Assembly (NCBI GenBank): GCA_027068075.1
Contig: JAMOUJ010000005.1
Span: 124,001 to 188,000 of the forward strand
From: Candidatus Aminicenantota bacterium
Lineage (GTDB): Bacteria > Acidobacteriota > Aminicenantia > S016-38
DNA length: 64,000 bases
Reading direction: 5' to 3'
Every line of letters begins with the position of its first letter. The first letter of the stretch is position 1. Below the pieces are notes generated by a model. It worked only from the letters and a program-made list of their open reading frames with translations. It had not been told where the DNA came from and made no database searches. This document shows, piece by piece, positions 34,459-42,505 of the stretch. Made by a program: the position numbers and the translations under genes.

Positions 34459-34910
34459 CAATACCTCCATTTTTTGAGTTCCGCCCTCATTTCCCTCTCT
34501 ATGTCCCTTTCCTTCAACTTCTGTTTCTTTTCGTGAAGTTTCCTTCCCCGGGCCACGGCGATCTCCACCTTTACCTTCCCCTTTTTGTTGAAATAAACCT
34601 TCAGGGGAATCACCGTCAGCCTTTTTTCCCTTATTTTGGAGATTATCCTGTCTATTTCCTTCCGGTGGAGGAGAAGTTTTCTCTGCCGCATGGGATCGTG
34701 GTTGAAGGCGGTGCCGTGGTGATACGGGGATATGTGGGCCCCCACGAGGAAAAGTTCCCCATCCTTGGCCCTCACAAAACTGTCGTTTATGTTAATTCGT
34801 CCTTCCCGGACGGACTTCACCTCCGTGCCCTTGAGTTCTATTCCGGCCTCGTAGGTTTCCAGGATTTCATAATCCCTCTTGGCCTTCCTATTGGTGGCCA
34901 CTATCTTCAT
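34458..34910 (-). CDS. smpB: SsrA-binding protein
   Basis: 150 residues. OB-fold protein that binds tmRNA and helps it rescue stalled ribosomes. [39 protein letters not shown] and the basic C-terminal helix [19 protein letters not shown] match the family. Start lies 23 nt inside the CNNM gene. The ssrA gene itself is not seen here. Confidence 0.97.
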   Translation of the reverse strand: MKIVATNRKAKRDYEILETYEAGIELKGTEVKSVREGRININDSFVRAKDGELFLVGAHISPYHHGTAFNHDPMRQRKLLLHRKEIDRIISKIREKRLTVIPLKVYFNKKGKVKVEIAVARGRKLHEKKQKLKERDIEREMRAELKKWRY

Positions 34911-36141
34911 TTTCCCTTCTGGCCTCCACTTCCAGTATGGTGTTTCTTTTCATCCTGGTTATTTTAAACCTCCATCCTCCGTAACGGAAGACCTCCCCCT
35001 CCGCCGGGACCTTCTCCATCTGGTTCAAAACGAAACCGGCGAAAATGTTGAAGTCCTCCTGGGGCAATTTTATCCCCAGGGCCTCCTCCACCTCCCGGGG
35101 ATCTGCATCCCCCTTAATTTTAAAGACTCCCGGTCCCTCTTCCCTTATTTTTTCCTCGTCTCCGGGGGTTTCGTACTCATCCCATATCTCCCCGACTATC
35201 TCCTCCAGGAGGTCCTCCAGGGTCACCAGCCCCCTTACGGTGCCGAACTCATCCACCACCAGGGCCATGTGGATCCTTCTTTTCCTCATGGTGTCAAAGA
35301 CCTCTTCAATTCTGGCGTAGATGGGAAAGAAGTGGGCGGGCTTCAGTATTTTTCTAAGTTTGAACTCCTCCGGTGTTGCCAGGGAAATGAAATCCTTAAC
35401 ATTCAAAATCCCAACTATCCTGTCCATTTTCTCCCGGTAAACGGGATACCTGGAAAACCGGTATTTTCTTATGGTAGAAAGCACCTCCTCGTAGGAGGCC
35501 CCCGCCTCCAGGGCCACCATCCTCACCCTGGGAACCATTACCTCTCCCAGCCTTTTATCCTCCAACAAAAGGAGCCTCTTCAGCATGAAAAACTCCGGAT
35601 TGTTGGCTCCGGAAAACACCAGGGCTTTAAGTTCTTCCCTGGTAAGGGAGGAAAAGGGCTCCCTGGGGGTGAGACCGAAGAGCCTCATCATACCCCTTAC
35701 TATCCAGGTAAAGGCCACGGAAAAGGGTTTAAAAAGGAGAACGAAAAACCTGATCAGGGGATATTCCCTGTAACTTATTTCCTCGGGATAATTGGCAGCC
35801 ACGGTCTTGGGAAACATCTCCGAAAGGATCAAAATCATAACCGTGGATACGATGGTACCCCAGAACACGGAACCTCCACCTTCCCCCACCAGCCTTCCCA
35901 TCATGTAGGTCACCAGGGAAGCCAGGGCCGCGTTGGCCATGGTGTTTCCTATGAGGATGGTGGAAAGAAAGACATCAATCCTTTTTAAAATCTTCATTAT
36001 GCCCTGGGCCCTGCGGTCCCCCTGGCTGGCCAGGGCAGAAAGTTTAAATCGGTTCAAAGACAGAAAGGCGGTCTCGGAGGAGGAAAAAAGGGCGCTGATC
36101 CCCAGAAAGAAAATCAGCAGGAGAGCGAACTCTATACTCAC
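34888..36141 (-). CDS. CNNM/CorC-type membrane protein with CBS pair
   Basis: 417 residues. N-terminal CNNM (DUF21) transmembrane domain (about 1-190, with the opening FFLGISALFSSSETAFLSLN), two CBS repeats (about 205-330) and a C-terminal CorC_HlyC transporter-associated domain (about 345-410). The family is linked to Mg2+ or Co2+ efflux. GTG start with a leaderless signature (TATAAT, 6 nt, GTG). First gene of CNNM-smpB-nadA-DUF2061 and divergent from the kinase-TonB gene. Confidence 0.93.
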   Translation of the reverse strand: MSIEFALLLIFFLGISALFSSSETAFLSLNRFKLSALASQGDRRAQGIMKILKRIDVFLSTILIGNTMANAALASLVTYMMGRLVGEGGGSVFWGTIVSTVMILILSEMFPKTVAANYPEEISYREYPLIRFFVLLFKPFSVAFTWIVRGMMRLFGLTPREPFSSLTREELKALVFSGANNPEFFMLKRLLLLEDKRLGEVMVPRVRMVALEAGASYEEVLSTIRKYRFSRYPVYREKMDRIVGILNVKDFISLATPEEFKLRKILKPAHFFPIYARIEEVFDTMRKRRIHMALVVDEFGTVRGLVTLEDLLEEIVGEIWDEYETPGDEEKIREEGPGVFKIKGDADPREVEEALGIKLPQEDFNIFAGFVLNQMEKVPAEGEVFRYGGWRFKITRMKRNTILEVEARRENEDSGHQ

Positions 36142-36153
36142 AACCCCATTATA
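36142..36153 (-). promoter_or_regulatory. -10 box for leaderless CNNM gene start
   Basis: Minus-strand TATAAT (36153 to 36148), 6 nt, then GTG at 36141. No ribosome site. Back to back with the kinase-TonB promoter. Confidence 0.75.
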
Positions 36154-36162
36154 ATAATTGTA

Positions 36163-36191
36163 TTGTCAATTTTTCCAATAAAGTCTATAAT
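36163..36191 (+). promoter_or_regulatory. Sigma70-type promoter of the kinase-TonB gene
   Basis: TTGTCA at 36163-36168, 17 bp spacer, TATAAT at 36186-36191. The leader is about 10 nt and contains the GGGGAGGG ribosome site before ATG 36208. Confidence 0.85.
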
Positions 36192-36207
36192 AGAAGGGGA
36201 GGGTAGC

Positions 36208-39201
36208 ATGAAAAAAGTTCTGCTGGTGGATTACGACGAGAACCATTTGCGGGAGTTGAAGAGGATTCTGGAGGGTTTTGAGGCGATAATTGAAGAAACC
36301 CACAACGGAAAAGAAGGCCTGGAAAAAATAAAAGGAGGAAATTACGCCCTTATAATTGCCTCCACCATAATCCCGGGTCTCAACGGCTTTGAACTCACGA
36401 GAAAACTCAGAATAGAACTTGGCAAAACCAGGCTTCCTGTGATCCTGGTTTCCTCCGTCTACAAAGGCCCCAGGTATAAATACGAAGCCCTCCATGTTTA
36501 CGGAGCCGACCATTTTTTTGAATTTCCCCTGAACGACAAGGAGTTTATCGGGGTGTTGAAAAAATACCTCCCGGAGAAGGCCCCCACCACCACCATGAAG
36601 ATGGAGACTTTGTACGCAAAACCCTTTGAAGGATCGGAGGAAGAACCCGAGGTGCTCATCACCACCGACGAACTTTTCGGCGACATTCTTCAGGAGGTGG
36701 AAAAGGGGATAGTGCAGGAGAGGACGAAAGAAAAGAGAAAAGAGGAGAAAACGGAGGAAAAAGAGGTTAGGGAGGAAGTGGCAGAGAAGGTAAAGGAAGA
36801 TAAGGACCTGAAGCCTATAGAAGAGGAGGTGGAAGAAGTTGAGGAGATGGAGGAACTGGAGGAAATCAGGGAAGAGCCTCCCGGGAAGGAAGAATCCGGC
36901 CCGGAGTTTACCCCCGAGGACATCCTAAAGGAAATCCTGGAACCGACCAGGGAAGAAAAGAAAAAATCCGAATCCAGGGGCGATGATCTCATAGAGAAAA
37001 TCTTGGAGGAAACCCTTTCCGGCCTGGGCAAGAAGCAGAAAAAAACCCAGGAGACCCCGGAGGAAGAGATCCCTGAGGTCCAATTCGCCGCCGCCGAGGA
37101 AGAAAAGGAGGAGAAACCCGAAGAGGAAAAGGTCGGTGAAGCCCCGCCGGAGGAACCAAAAGTTGAAGTCAAAGAAGAGGAAGTACCGGAAGGCCCGGAG
37201 GAGATCCCCGAGGAGGAACCCTTCGGCCCCCTGGAGGAACCCTATGTCCTGGGCGAATACATCCTCCTTGAGAAAATAAGCACCGGAGGCATGGCGGAGG
37301 TATACAAGGCCAAGAAAAAGGGGGTCAAGGGATTTGAGAAAATCGTGGCCCTCAAAAAAATCCTTCCCCACCTGGCCGAGGACGAGGAATTTATTGAAAT
37401 GTTCATTGACGAGGCCAAGGTTGCATCCAAACTGAACCATCCCAACATAGCCCAGATATACGACCTGGGAAAAATCAACAGTTCCTACTTCATAGCCATG
37501 GAATACGTCCTGGGGAAGGACCTGAAGAGCATACTTCGCAAAATCAAGAAGGAGAAAAAACCCCTTCCCCCCATAGAAATTTCCTCCTACATCGTGATGA
37601 AAATAGCCGAGGCCCTGGATTACGCCCACAGGAAGGTGGACGAAAACGGCAGGCCGCTGAACATCGTTCACAGGGATGTGAGCCCTCAGAACATCCTCAT
37701 TTCCTACGAAGGAGAGGTGAAACTGGTGGACTTCGGAGTGGCCAAGGCCTCCATCAAAGCCCACCAGACCATCGCCGGCTCCCTGAAGGGAAAACTCCTC
37801 TACATGTCCCCGGAACAAGCCCGGGGAGAGAACATAGACGGAAGATCGGACATCTTCTCCCTGGGGGCGGTTTTTTACGAACTGGTCACCGGAGAAAAGG
37901 CCTTCATGGCTCACTCAGAGGCCGAGGTTCTGGAGAAGGTAAAAAAAGGGAGTTTCAAGCCCCCCAGGTCCATCCGGCCTGAGATACCGGTGGAAGTGGA
38001 GCGAATTATAATAAAGGCCATGGAGCCCAACCCTGATCAAAGGTATCAGAGGGCTTCGGAGATGAGGAACGACATAGAGAAATTCCTCCTCTCCTACAAG
38101 GGCTACATACCCAGCGCCAGGGATGTGGCGGAATTCATGTACGAACTTTTCGGAGACGAGATTAAAAAGGCAGGAATAGATGTTCAGATCCTCAAGTCCC
38201 CCCTAAGAAAAACCCAGCGCGAGAAAACGGTGGAAGTGGAGAGGGAAGGCGAAGAAAAGGGAGTAAAGGCGCCCAGTTTCGGCCTCCAGGGAACCGAGGA
38301 GGGAAGAAGGAGAAGCCGAATTCTCCCCATTATCTTATTGGGGCTGCTGGCCCTTCTGATTGCCGGGGGGATTTTCTTCATGATGAAGCACAGGGCCAAA
38401 CCGCTTAACCCTTCTCCCCCCGCCGGCCAGGAGACCGCACAGCCCCTGCCCCCTGCCCCGGTGGCCGGCCAGGAAAAACCGGCGGAAACGCCCTCCCCCG
38501 AAGCCGGTCAGGTTTCAGAACCGGCTAAACCTCAGCAGACCTCCACTCCCACTTCGCCCCCTGCCCAACCGGCGGTTTCCGTTCAAAAAAAACAGACGAA
38601 GAAGCCCCCTTCCCCTAAACCATCCCCTGCAAAAACACAGAAATCCCCTGCGGCTAAGCCCCAGGCCCAGCCGAAGCCGGCTCCGAAATCCCCTAAAACC
38701 TCCTCCCAGGTTAAGGTCCCGAAGCCATCTACCACCTCATCTCCCCAGGAGGTAAAGACTTCGCCAAAACCTCAAACACCCCCTCCCACTAAACCCCAGA
38801 GCCAGACTCCACCTCCCCAGAAAGAAAAGGAGCAAAAAAACCAGCCGAAGCCGAAACCTGCCGAAACCGCTGCGAAACCAGTTCCTCAGGCCACACCCAA
38901 AACCCCCGCCCCAAAGATAAAGGAAGGCGATGTGGTTCCCTACTCCCTTCTGGACTCCAGGCCAAGGCCCAAGAAGGTGGTCTCTCCAATTCGCCCCAGG
39001 GTTCCCAATCTCTCCGGGGCGGTCTTTCTGAGCGTCCTGGTGGGTCCGGACGGGAAGGTGGAAAAGGTTAAGGTAATAAGAGGCATACATGCAATATACG
39101 ACGAAGCCGCCGTTAAGGCGGTCCAGAAGTGGAGATTCACTCCGCCCGTAAAAGAAGGGAAAAAGGTCCGCACATGGACCACCGTAAGAATAAAATTTTA
39201 A
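36208..39201 (+). CDS. Pseudo-receiver / Ser-Thr kinase / TM / TonB fusion protein
   Basis: 997 residues. Residues 1-120 are a receiver-like domain (KKVLLVDYDENHLRELKRIL) whose phosphoacceptor Asp is Ser in IIASTIIPG and whose usual Lys is lost (FEFPL), so a pseudo-receiver. Residues about 125-340 are a Glu/Lys-rich low-complexity linker. Residues about 348-640 are a full protein kinase: STGGMAEVYKA loop, Lys in IVALKKI, HRDVSPQNIL (about 488), DFG (about 508), MSPEQARG. One membrane span near 705-728 (LPIILLGLLALLIAGGIFF), then a Pro/Lys/Gln-rich linker of about 190 residues and a TonB C-terminal domain (930-997: GAVFLSVLVGPDGKVEKV, AVKAVQKWRFTP). Topology puts the kinase in the cytoplasm and TonB in the periplasm. 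ATG 36208 with GGGGAGGG. Followed 14 nt later by a small coiled-coil gene. Confidence 0.93.
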   Translation: MKKVLLVDYDENHLRELKRILEGFEAIIEETHNGKEGLEKIKGGNYALIIASTIIPGLNGFELTRKLRIELGKTRLPVILVSSVYKGPRYKYEALHVYGADHFFEFPLNDKEFIGVLKKYLPEKAPTTTMKMETLYAKPFEGSEEEPEVLITTDELFGDILQEVEKGIVQERTKEKRKEEKTEEKEVREEVAEKVKEDKDLKPIEEEVEEVEEMEELEEIREEPPGKEESGPEFTPEDILKEILEPTREEKKKSESRGDDLIEKILEETLSGLGKKQKKTQETPEEEIPEVQFAAAEEEKEEKPEEEKVGEAPPEEPKVEVKEEEVPEGPEEIPEEEPFGPLEEPYVLGEYILLEKISTGGMAEVYKAKKKGVKGFEKIVALKKILPHLAEDEEFIEMFIDEAKVASKLNHPNIAQIYDLGKINSSYFIAMEYVLGKDLKSILRKIKKEKKPLPPIEISSYIVMKIAEALDYAHRKVDENGRPLNIVHRDVSPQNILISYEGEVKLVDFGVAKASIKAHQTIAGSLKGKLLYMSPEQARGENIDGRSDIFSLGAVFYELVTGEKAFMAHSEAEVLEKVKKGSFKPPRSIRPEIPVEVERIIIKAMEPNPDQRYQRASEMRNDIEKFLLSYKGYIPSARDVAEFMYELFGDEIKKAGIDVQILKSPLRKTQREKTVEVEREGEEKGVKAPSFGLQGTEEGRRRSRILPIILLGLLALLIAGGIFFMMKHRAKPLNPSPPAGQETAQPLPPAPVAGQEKPAETPSPEAGQVSEPAKPQQTSTPTSPPAQPAVSVQKKQTKKPPSPKPSPAKTQKSPAAKPQAQPKPAPKSPKTSSQVKVPKPSTTSSPQEVKTSPKPQTPPPTKPQSQTPPPQKEKEQKNQPKPKPAETAAKPVPQATPKTPAPKIKEGDVVPYSLLDSRPRPKKVVSPIRPRVPNLSGAVFLSVLVGPDGKVEKVKVIRGIHAIYDEAAVKAVQKWRFTPPVKEGKKVRTWTTVRIKF

Positions 39202-39215
39202 AGGAGAGGTGAACC

Positions 39216-39431
39216 ATGGCATTACCCAAGGAACAGGAATCCTTCTACAAACAAGCCCTTGAAAACGCTAAAAAGGAAATTCAGAGGATTGAGGAAGAGA
39301 TGGAAAAGGAAGTAGCCGCCTTCAAGGCGAAGATGGCCGAACTCCAGAAGCACAAGGAAGCCGTAAGGCAGATTTACGACGGCGCCGCCGCCATTCTCGG
39401 GGTTCCCAACGAATTTGAAGAGGAGGAATAG
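39216..39431 (+). CDS. Small coiled-coil protein
   Basis: 71 residues: a long amphipathic helix (KQALENAKKEIQRIEEEMEK continuing to about residue 52), then DGAAAILGVPNEFEEEE. No signal peptide. AGGAGAGG ribosome site. It begins 14 nt after the kinase-TonB stop and so is almost certainly cotranscribed; it could be a partner or adaptor of the kinase, but I recognise no family. Confidence 0.75.
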   Translation: MALPKEQESFYKQALENAKKEIQRIEEEMEKEVAAFKAKMAELQKHKEAVRQIYDGAAAILGVPNEFEEEE

Positions 39432-39447
39432 TTAAAACAGTTTTATT

Positions 39448-40230
39448 ATGTGGACCAAATGTAATGTTTGCAAAAGAATAGTCTACAAAAAGGATATTGT
39501 AGACAACCTTTATGTTTGCCCCCACTGCGGATTTCACTTCAGGCTTACGGCCCGGAAGAGACTGGAACTTCTCTTTGACGGGGGAAAATACCAGGAACTT
39601 TTTGACAACCTCCTCTCCGAGGACCCCCTGAACTTCGTGGACAGGAAGCCCTATCCCCAGAGGATAGCCGAGAGCATGGAAAAAACCGGGGAGAAGGAGG
39701 CCGTGGTGGTGGCCCGGGGAGAAATGGGTAACATCCCGGTGATAGCGGCGGTTATGGAGTATTACTTCATCGGCGGCTCCATGGGATCGGTGGTGGGGGA
39801 AAAGATAACCCGGGCGGTGGAAACTGCCCTGAAGGAAAAACTCCCCCTGGTAATAGTATCCGCCTCCGGTGGAGCCCGGATGATGGAGGGTATTTATTCC
39901 CTTATGCAAATGGCCAAAATATCCGCTGCCCTCAAGAAATTTCACCGGGCGGGTCTTCCCTACATATCCGTCCTGACGGACCCCACCACCGGAGGGGTCA
40001 CCGCCAGTTACGCCATGCTGGGCGATGTTAACATAGCGGAACCCCAAGCCCTCATAGGGTTCGCCGGCCCCAGGGTCATAGAGCAAACCATAAGGCAGAA
40101 ACTCCCCGAGGGATTCCAGCGATCGGAGTTTCTCCTGGAGCACGGAATGCTGGACATGGTGGTTCACCGCAAGGAACTCAAGGACACCATAGTCCGCATC
40201 CTGCGCCTTTTCCTGAATCAGCCCAGTTGA
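39448..40230 (+). CDS. accD: Acetyl-CoA carboxylase carboxyltransferase subunit beta
   Basis: 260 residues. N-terminal zinc ribbon CNVC/CPHC, then a crotonase-like carboxyltransferase fold with SASGGARMMEG, LTDPTTGGVTASYAMLGD and IGFAGPRVIEQTI. Carries the carboxyl transfer from biotin to acetyl-CoA with AccA, which is not in the window. The ATG at 39448 has no nearby ribosome site (the closest AGGAGG is 20 nt away) and an in-frame stop lies just upstream. Followed by folC with a 4 nt overlap, a common pairing. Confidence 0.96.
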   Translation: MWTKCNVCKRIVYKKDIVDNLYVCPHCGFHFRLTARKRLELLFDGGKYQELFDNLLSEDPLNFVDRKPYPQRIAESMEKTGEKEAVVVARGEMGNIPVIAAVMEYYFIGGSMGSVVGEKITRAVETALKEKLPLVIVSASGGARMMEGIYSLMQMAKISAALKKFHRAGLPYISVLTDPTTGGVTASYAMLGDVNIAEPQALIGFAGPRVIEQTIRQKLPEGFQRSEFLLEHGMLDMVVHRKELKDTIVRILRLFLNQPS

Positions 40231-41489
40231 ACTACCGGGAAGCCCTTTCCTACTTAGAGTATCTTCAGAACTTCCGGATAAAACTGGGCCTGGATAGGAT
40301 AAGGCTTTTGGTAAAGGAACTGGGCTTTCCCAACAGGGAGTTCCTCTATGTAATAATCGCCGGGACCAACGGGAAGGGCTCCGTGGGGGCCTTCCTTTCC
40401 TCGGTCCTCTCCCGCCGCTACAGGGTGGGCTTCAATTCCTCACCCCACCTCATCACTCCCAGGGAGAGGATCAGGATAAACGGAGAGGTCCTGAGCCAGG
40501 AGAAATTTGCCCATTACATAGGAACGGTGGCGGAGGCCTCCGCCAAAATCAACCACCTATTTCCCCATCCCCTGACCTATTTTGAAACCCTCACCGCCGC
40601 CGCCATGTTGGCCTTCAGGGAAGAGGGCGTGGAAATAGGCATATTTGAGGTGGGAATGGGGGGGAGGCTGGATGCCACCAACGCATATCCGGCGGACCTC
40701 AGCGTGATTACCGAAATTGGCCTTGACCACACGGGACACCTGGGAAAGACGGAGGAGGAAATTGCCCGGGAAAAATCCTTCGTCATCCAAAGGGGAGTGA
40801 CCGTAATAGGGACCTCCAGGGAAAACCTCCAGGGGATTTTTCTGGCCAGGGCAAAGGAGGTGGGGGCCAGGGCCAGACTCGTTTTCACCGGCAACAACTT
40901 CCGAAGGACGGCTCCAGGGGAATTTCTGTATTCCGGCAGGGAAACATATCGGCTGAAGCCCGCCTTAGCCGGGCCCCATCAGGGGAAAAATGCCGCCACG
41001 GCGGTGGCCGCCGCCGAGGAGATTTCAAGGCTTGGCTATCCCATCCCCCGGCAGGACATAGAGGAAGGGATAGCCTCGGCCTTCTGGCCGGCAAGGCTGG
41101 AAAGGATTGGAAACATCTATCTGGACGGCATGCATAACTGCCATGCATCCTATCCGGTGAGGGAATTTCTGGAGGAAAACCCTCCGTGGGACACCCTGAT
41201 CTTTGGGCTTCTCAGGGACAAGGACTACCGCTGTATGGGAAGAAATATCTTCCCCCTATTTAAAAACATCGTTCTCACCGAGGCCCCTTCCCGCCGCAGG
41301 ATGCCCGCTCACCAACTGGTGCCCCTGGCCTCCAGGTACGGGAGAATTTTCCTGGAGCGCAACCCGGAGAGGGCCCTGGAAACCGCCCGAAGGGTCAGCC
41401 AGGGGAAAATATTGGTGGCCGGTTCCCTTTACATCGTGGGTAAAATAAGGGAGAAACTGATGGAAGAGGGTTTGGTCACCAGATTATGA
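40227..41489 (+). CDS. folC: Folylpolyglutamate / dihydrofolate synthase
   Basis: 420 residues of the Mur-ligase family. ATP loop IIAGTNGKGSVGAFLSS, folate-binding SSPHLITPRERI, catalytic region GMGGRLDATNA and GLDHTGHLG. Adds glutamate to folates. TTG start overlapping the accD stop (TTGA) and 4 nt overlap with rlmN. Confidence 0.95.
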   Translation: MNYREALSYLEYLQNFRIKLGLDRIRLLVKELGFPNREFLYVIIAGTNGKGSVGAFLSSVLSRRYRVGFNSSPHLITPRERIRINGEVLSQEKFAHYIGTVAEASAKINHLFPHPLTYFETLTAAAMLAFREEGVEIGIFEVGMGGRLDATNAYPADLSVITEIGLDHTGHLGKTEEEIAREKSFVIQRGVTVIGTSRENLQGIFLARAKEVGARARLVFTGNNFRRTAPGEFLYSGRETYRLKPALAGPHQGKNAATAVAAAEEISRLGYPIPRQDIEEGIASAFWPARLERIGNIYLDGMHNCHASYPVREFLEENPPWDTLIFGLLRDKDYRCMGRNIFPLFKNIVLTEAPSRRRMPAHQLVPLASRYGRIFLERNPERALETARRVSQGKILVAGSLYIVGKIREKLMEEGLVTRL

Positions 41490-42505
41490 GAAACATATTT
41501 TCTCTCACCCACCCCCAGGCCAGGGAGGAAATTCTCCGCCGGGGCTATCCCGCCTATCAGGCCGACAACCTCTTCAAATGGCTCTATCAAAAGAGGGTAA
41601 AGGATTTTCAGGCCATGACCGATCTCCCCCGGGATCTCAGGGAAGAACTCTCCCGGGATTTTTTCATCGGGTATCCCCGGGAGGTGGAGGTTCTGGAAGC
41701 CCCCGATGGGACGAAAAAACTCCTCCTGGAACTGGAAGATGGGGAAGCGGTGGAAGCGGTCTGGATTCCCGAAAGGAATCACACTACTTTTTGCATCTCC
41801 TCTCAGGTGGGATGCAGGATGGGGTGCCGGTTCTGCGCCACCGCCACCATGGGGCTCAGAAGAAACCTGAAATTCTGGGAAATAACCGGCCAGGTATTAA
41901 AACTCTTGGAGTTTACTGAGGGTAGGGCCAACATAGTGTTTATGGGCATGGGAGAACCCCTGGACAACTGGGAAAATGTGGCCATGGCCATAGAAATCCT
42001 CCGGGACTGGGTGGGATTTTCCCCCAGAAGAATCACCCTGTCCACCGTGGGGCTCCTTCCCCGGCTGAGGGAAGCCCTCCTGAGGTTCCCAAACCTCAGG
42101 GTGGCCCTCTCCCTTAACTTCCCGGACGACGAAAGGAGGAGCAAGTTCATGCCCATAAACAGAAAATTCCCCATAGGAGAAATAATTGAAGCCCTCCGGG
42201 ATCTGCCCATAAAGAGAAGGGAACGGATAACCGTTGAATATGTTTTAATGGAAGGGGTGAACGATTCCCCGGAAGATGCCCGGAAGTTGGGAAGGCTTCT
42301 TCGGGGTCTGAAGGTGAAGATAAACCTCATACCTTACAACGAAAACGCACTCCTCCCCTGGAAAAGACCTCCCGAGGAAAGGGTGGAGGCCTTCGCTTCC
42401 AGGTTGAGGGAAATGGGTTATTCCGTTTTCGTAAGGGATAGCAAGGGAAATGAAATCAAGGCGGCCTGTGGACAACTTAGAACTTCGTGGGGTAAGGGTT
42501 CATAA
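41486..42505 (+). CDS. rlmN: 23S rRNA (adenine-2503-C2)-methyltransferase
   Basis: 339-residue radical SAM enzyme. Cluster motif CRMGCRFCATATMG, FMGMGEPLDNWENV, and the C-terminal catalytic Cys in KAACGQLR. Methylates C2 of A2503 in 23S rRNA and A37 of some tRNAs. N-terminal helical domain with YPAYQADNLFKWLYQKRV. ATG overlapping the folC stop (ATGA). The last 38 nt overlap the start of uvrA. Confidence 0.96.
   Translation: MRNIFSLTHPQAREEILRRGYPAYQADNLFKWLYQKRVKDFQAMTDLPRDLREELSRDFFIGYPREVEVLEAPDGTKKLLLELEDGEAVEAVWIPERNHTTFCISSQVGCRMGCRFCATATMGLRRNLKFWEITGQVLKLLEFTEGRANIVFMGMGEPLDNWENVAMAIEILRDWVGFSPRRITLSTVGLLPRLREALLRFPNLRVALSLNFPDDERRSKFMPINRKFPIGEIIEALRDLPIKRRERITVEYVLMEGVNDSPEDARKLGRLLRGLKVKINLIPYNENALLPWKRPPEERVEAFASRLREMGYSVFVRDSKGNEIKAACGQLRTSWGKGS

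Noticed and set aside
36750-37230. Tandem repeat or satellite in the Glu/Lys-rich stretch of the kinase gene
   Set aside because: It is low-complexity coding sequence without a regular repeat unit, a typical disordered linker.
38400-38940. CRISPR-like or tandem repeat array in the Pro/Lys/Gln-rich segment
   Set aside because: No constant repeat or spacer length; it is the extended linker before the TonB domain.
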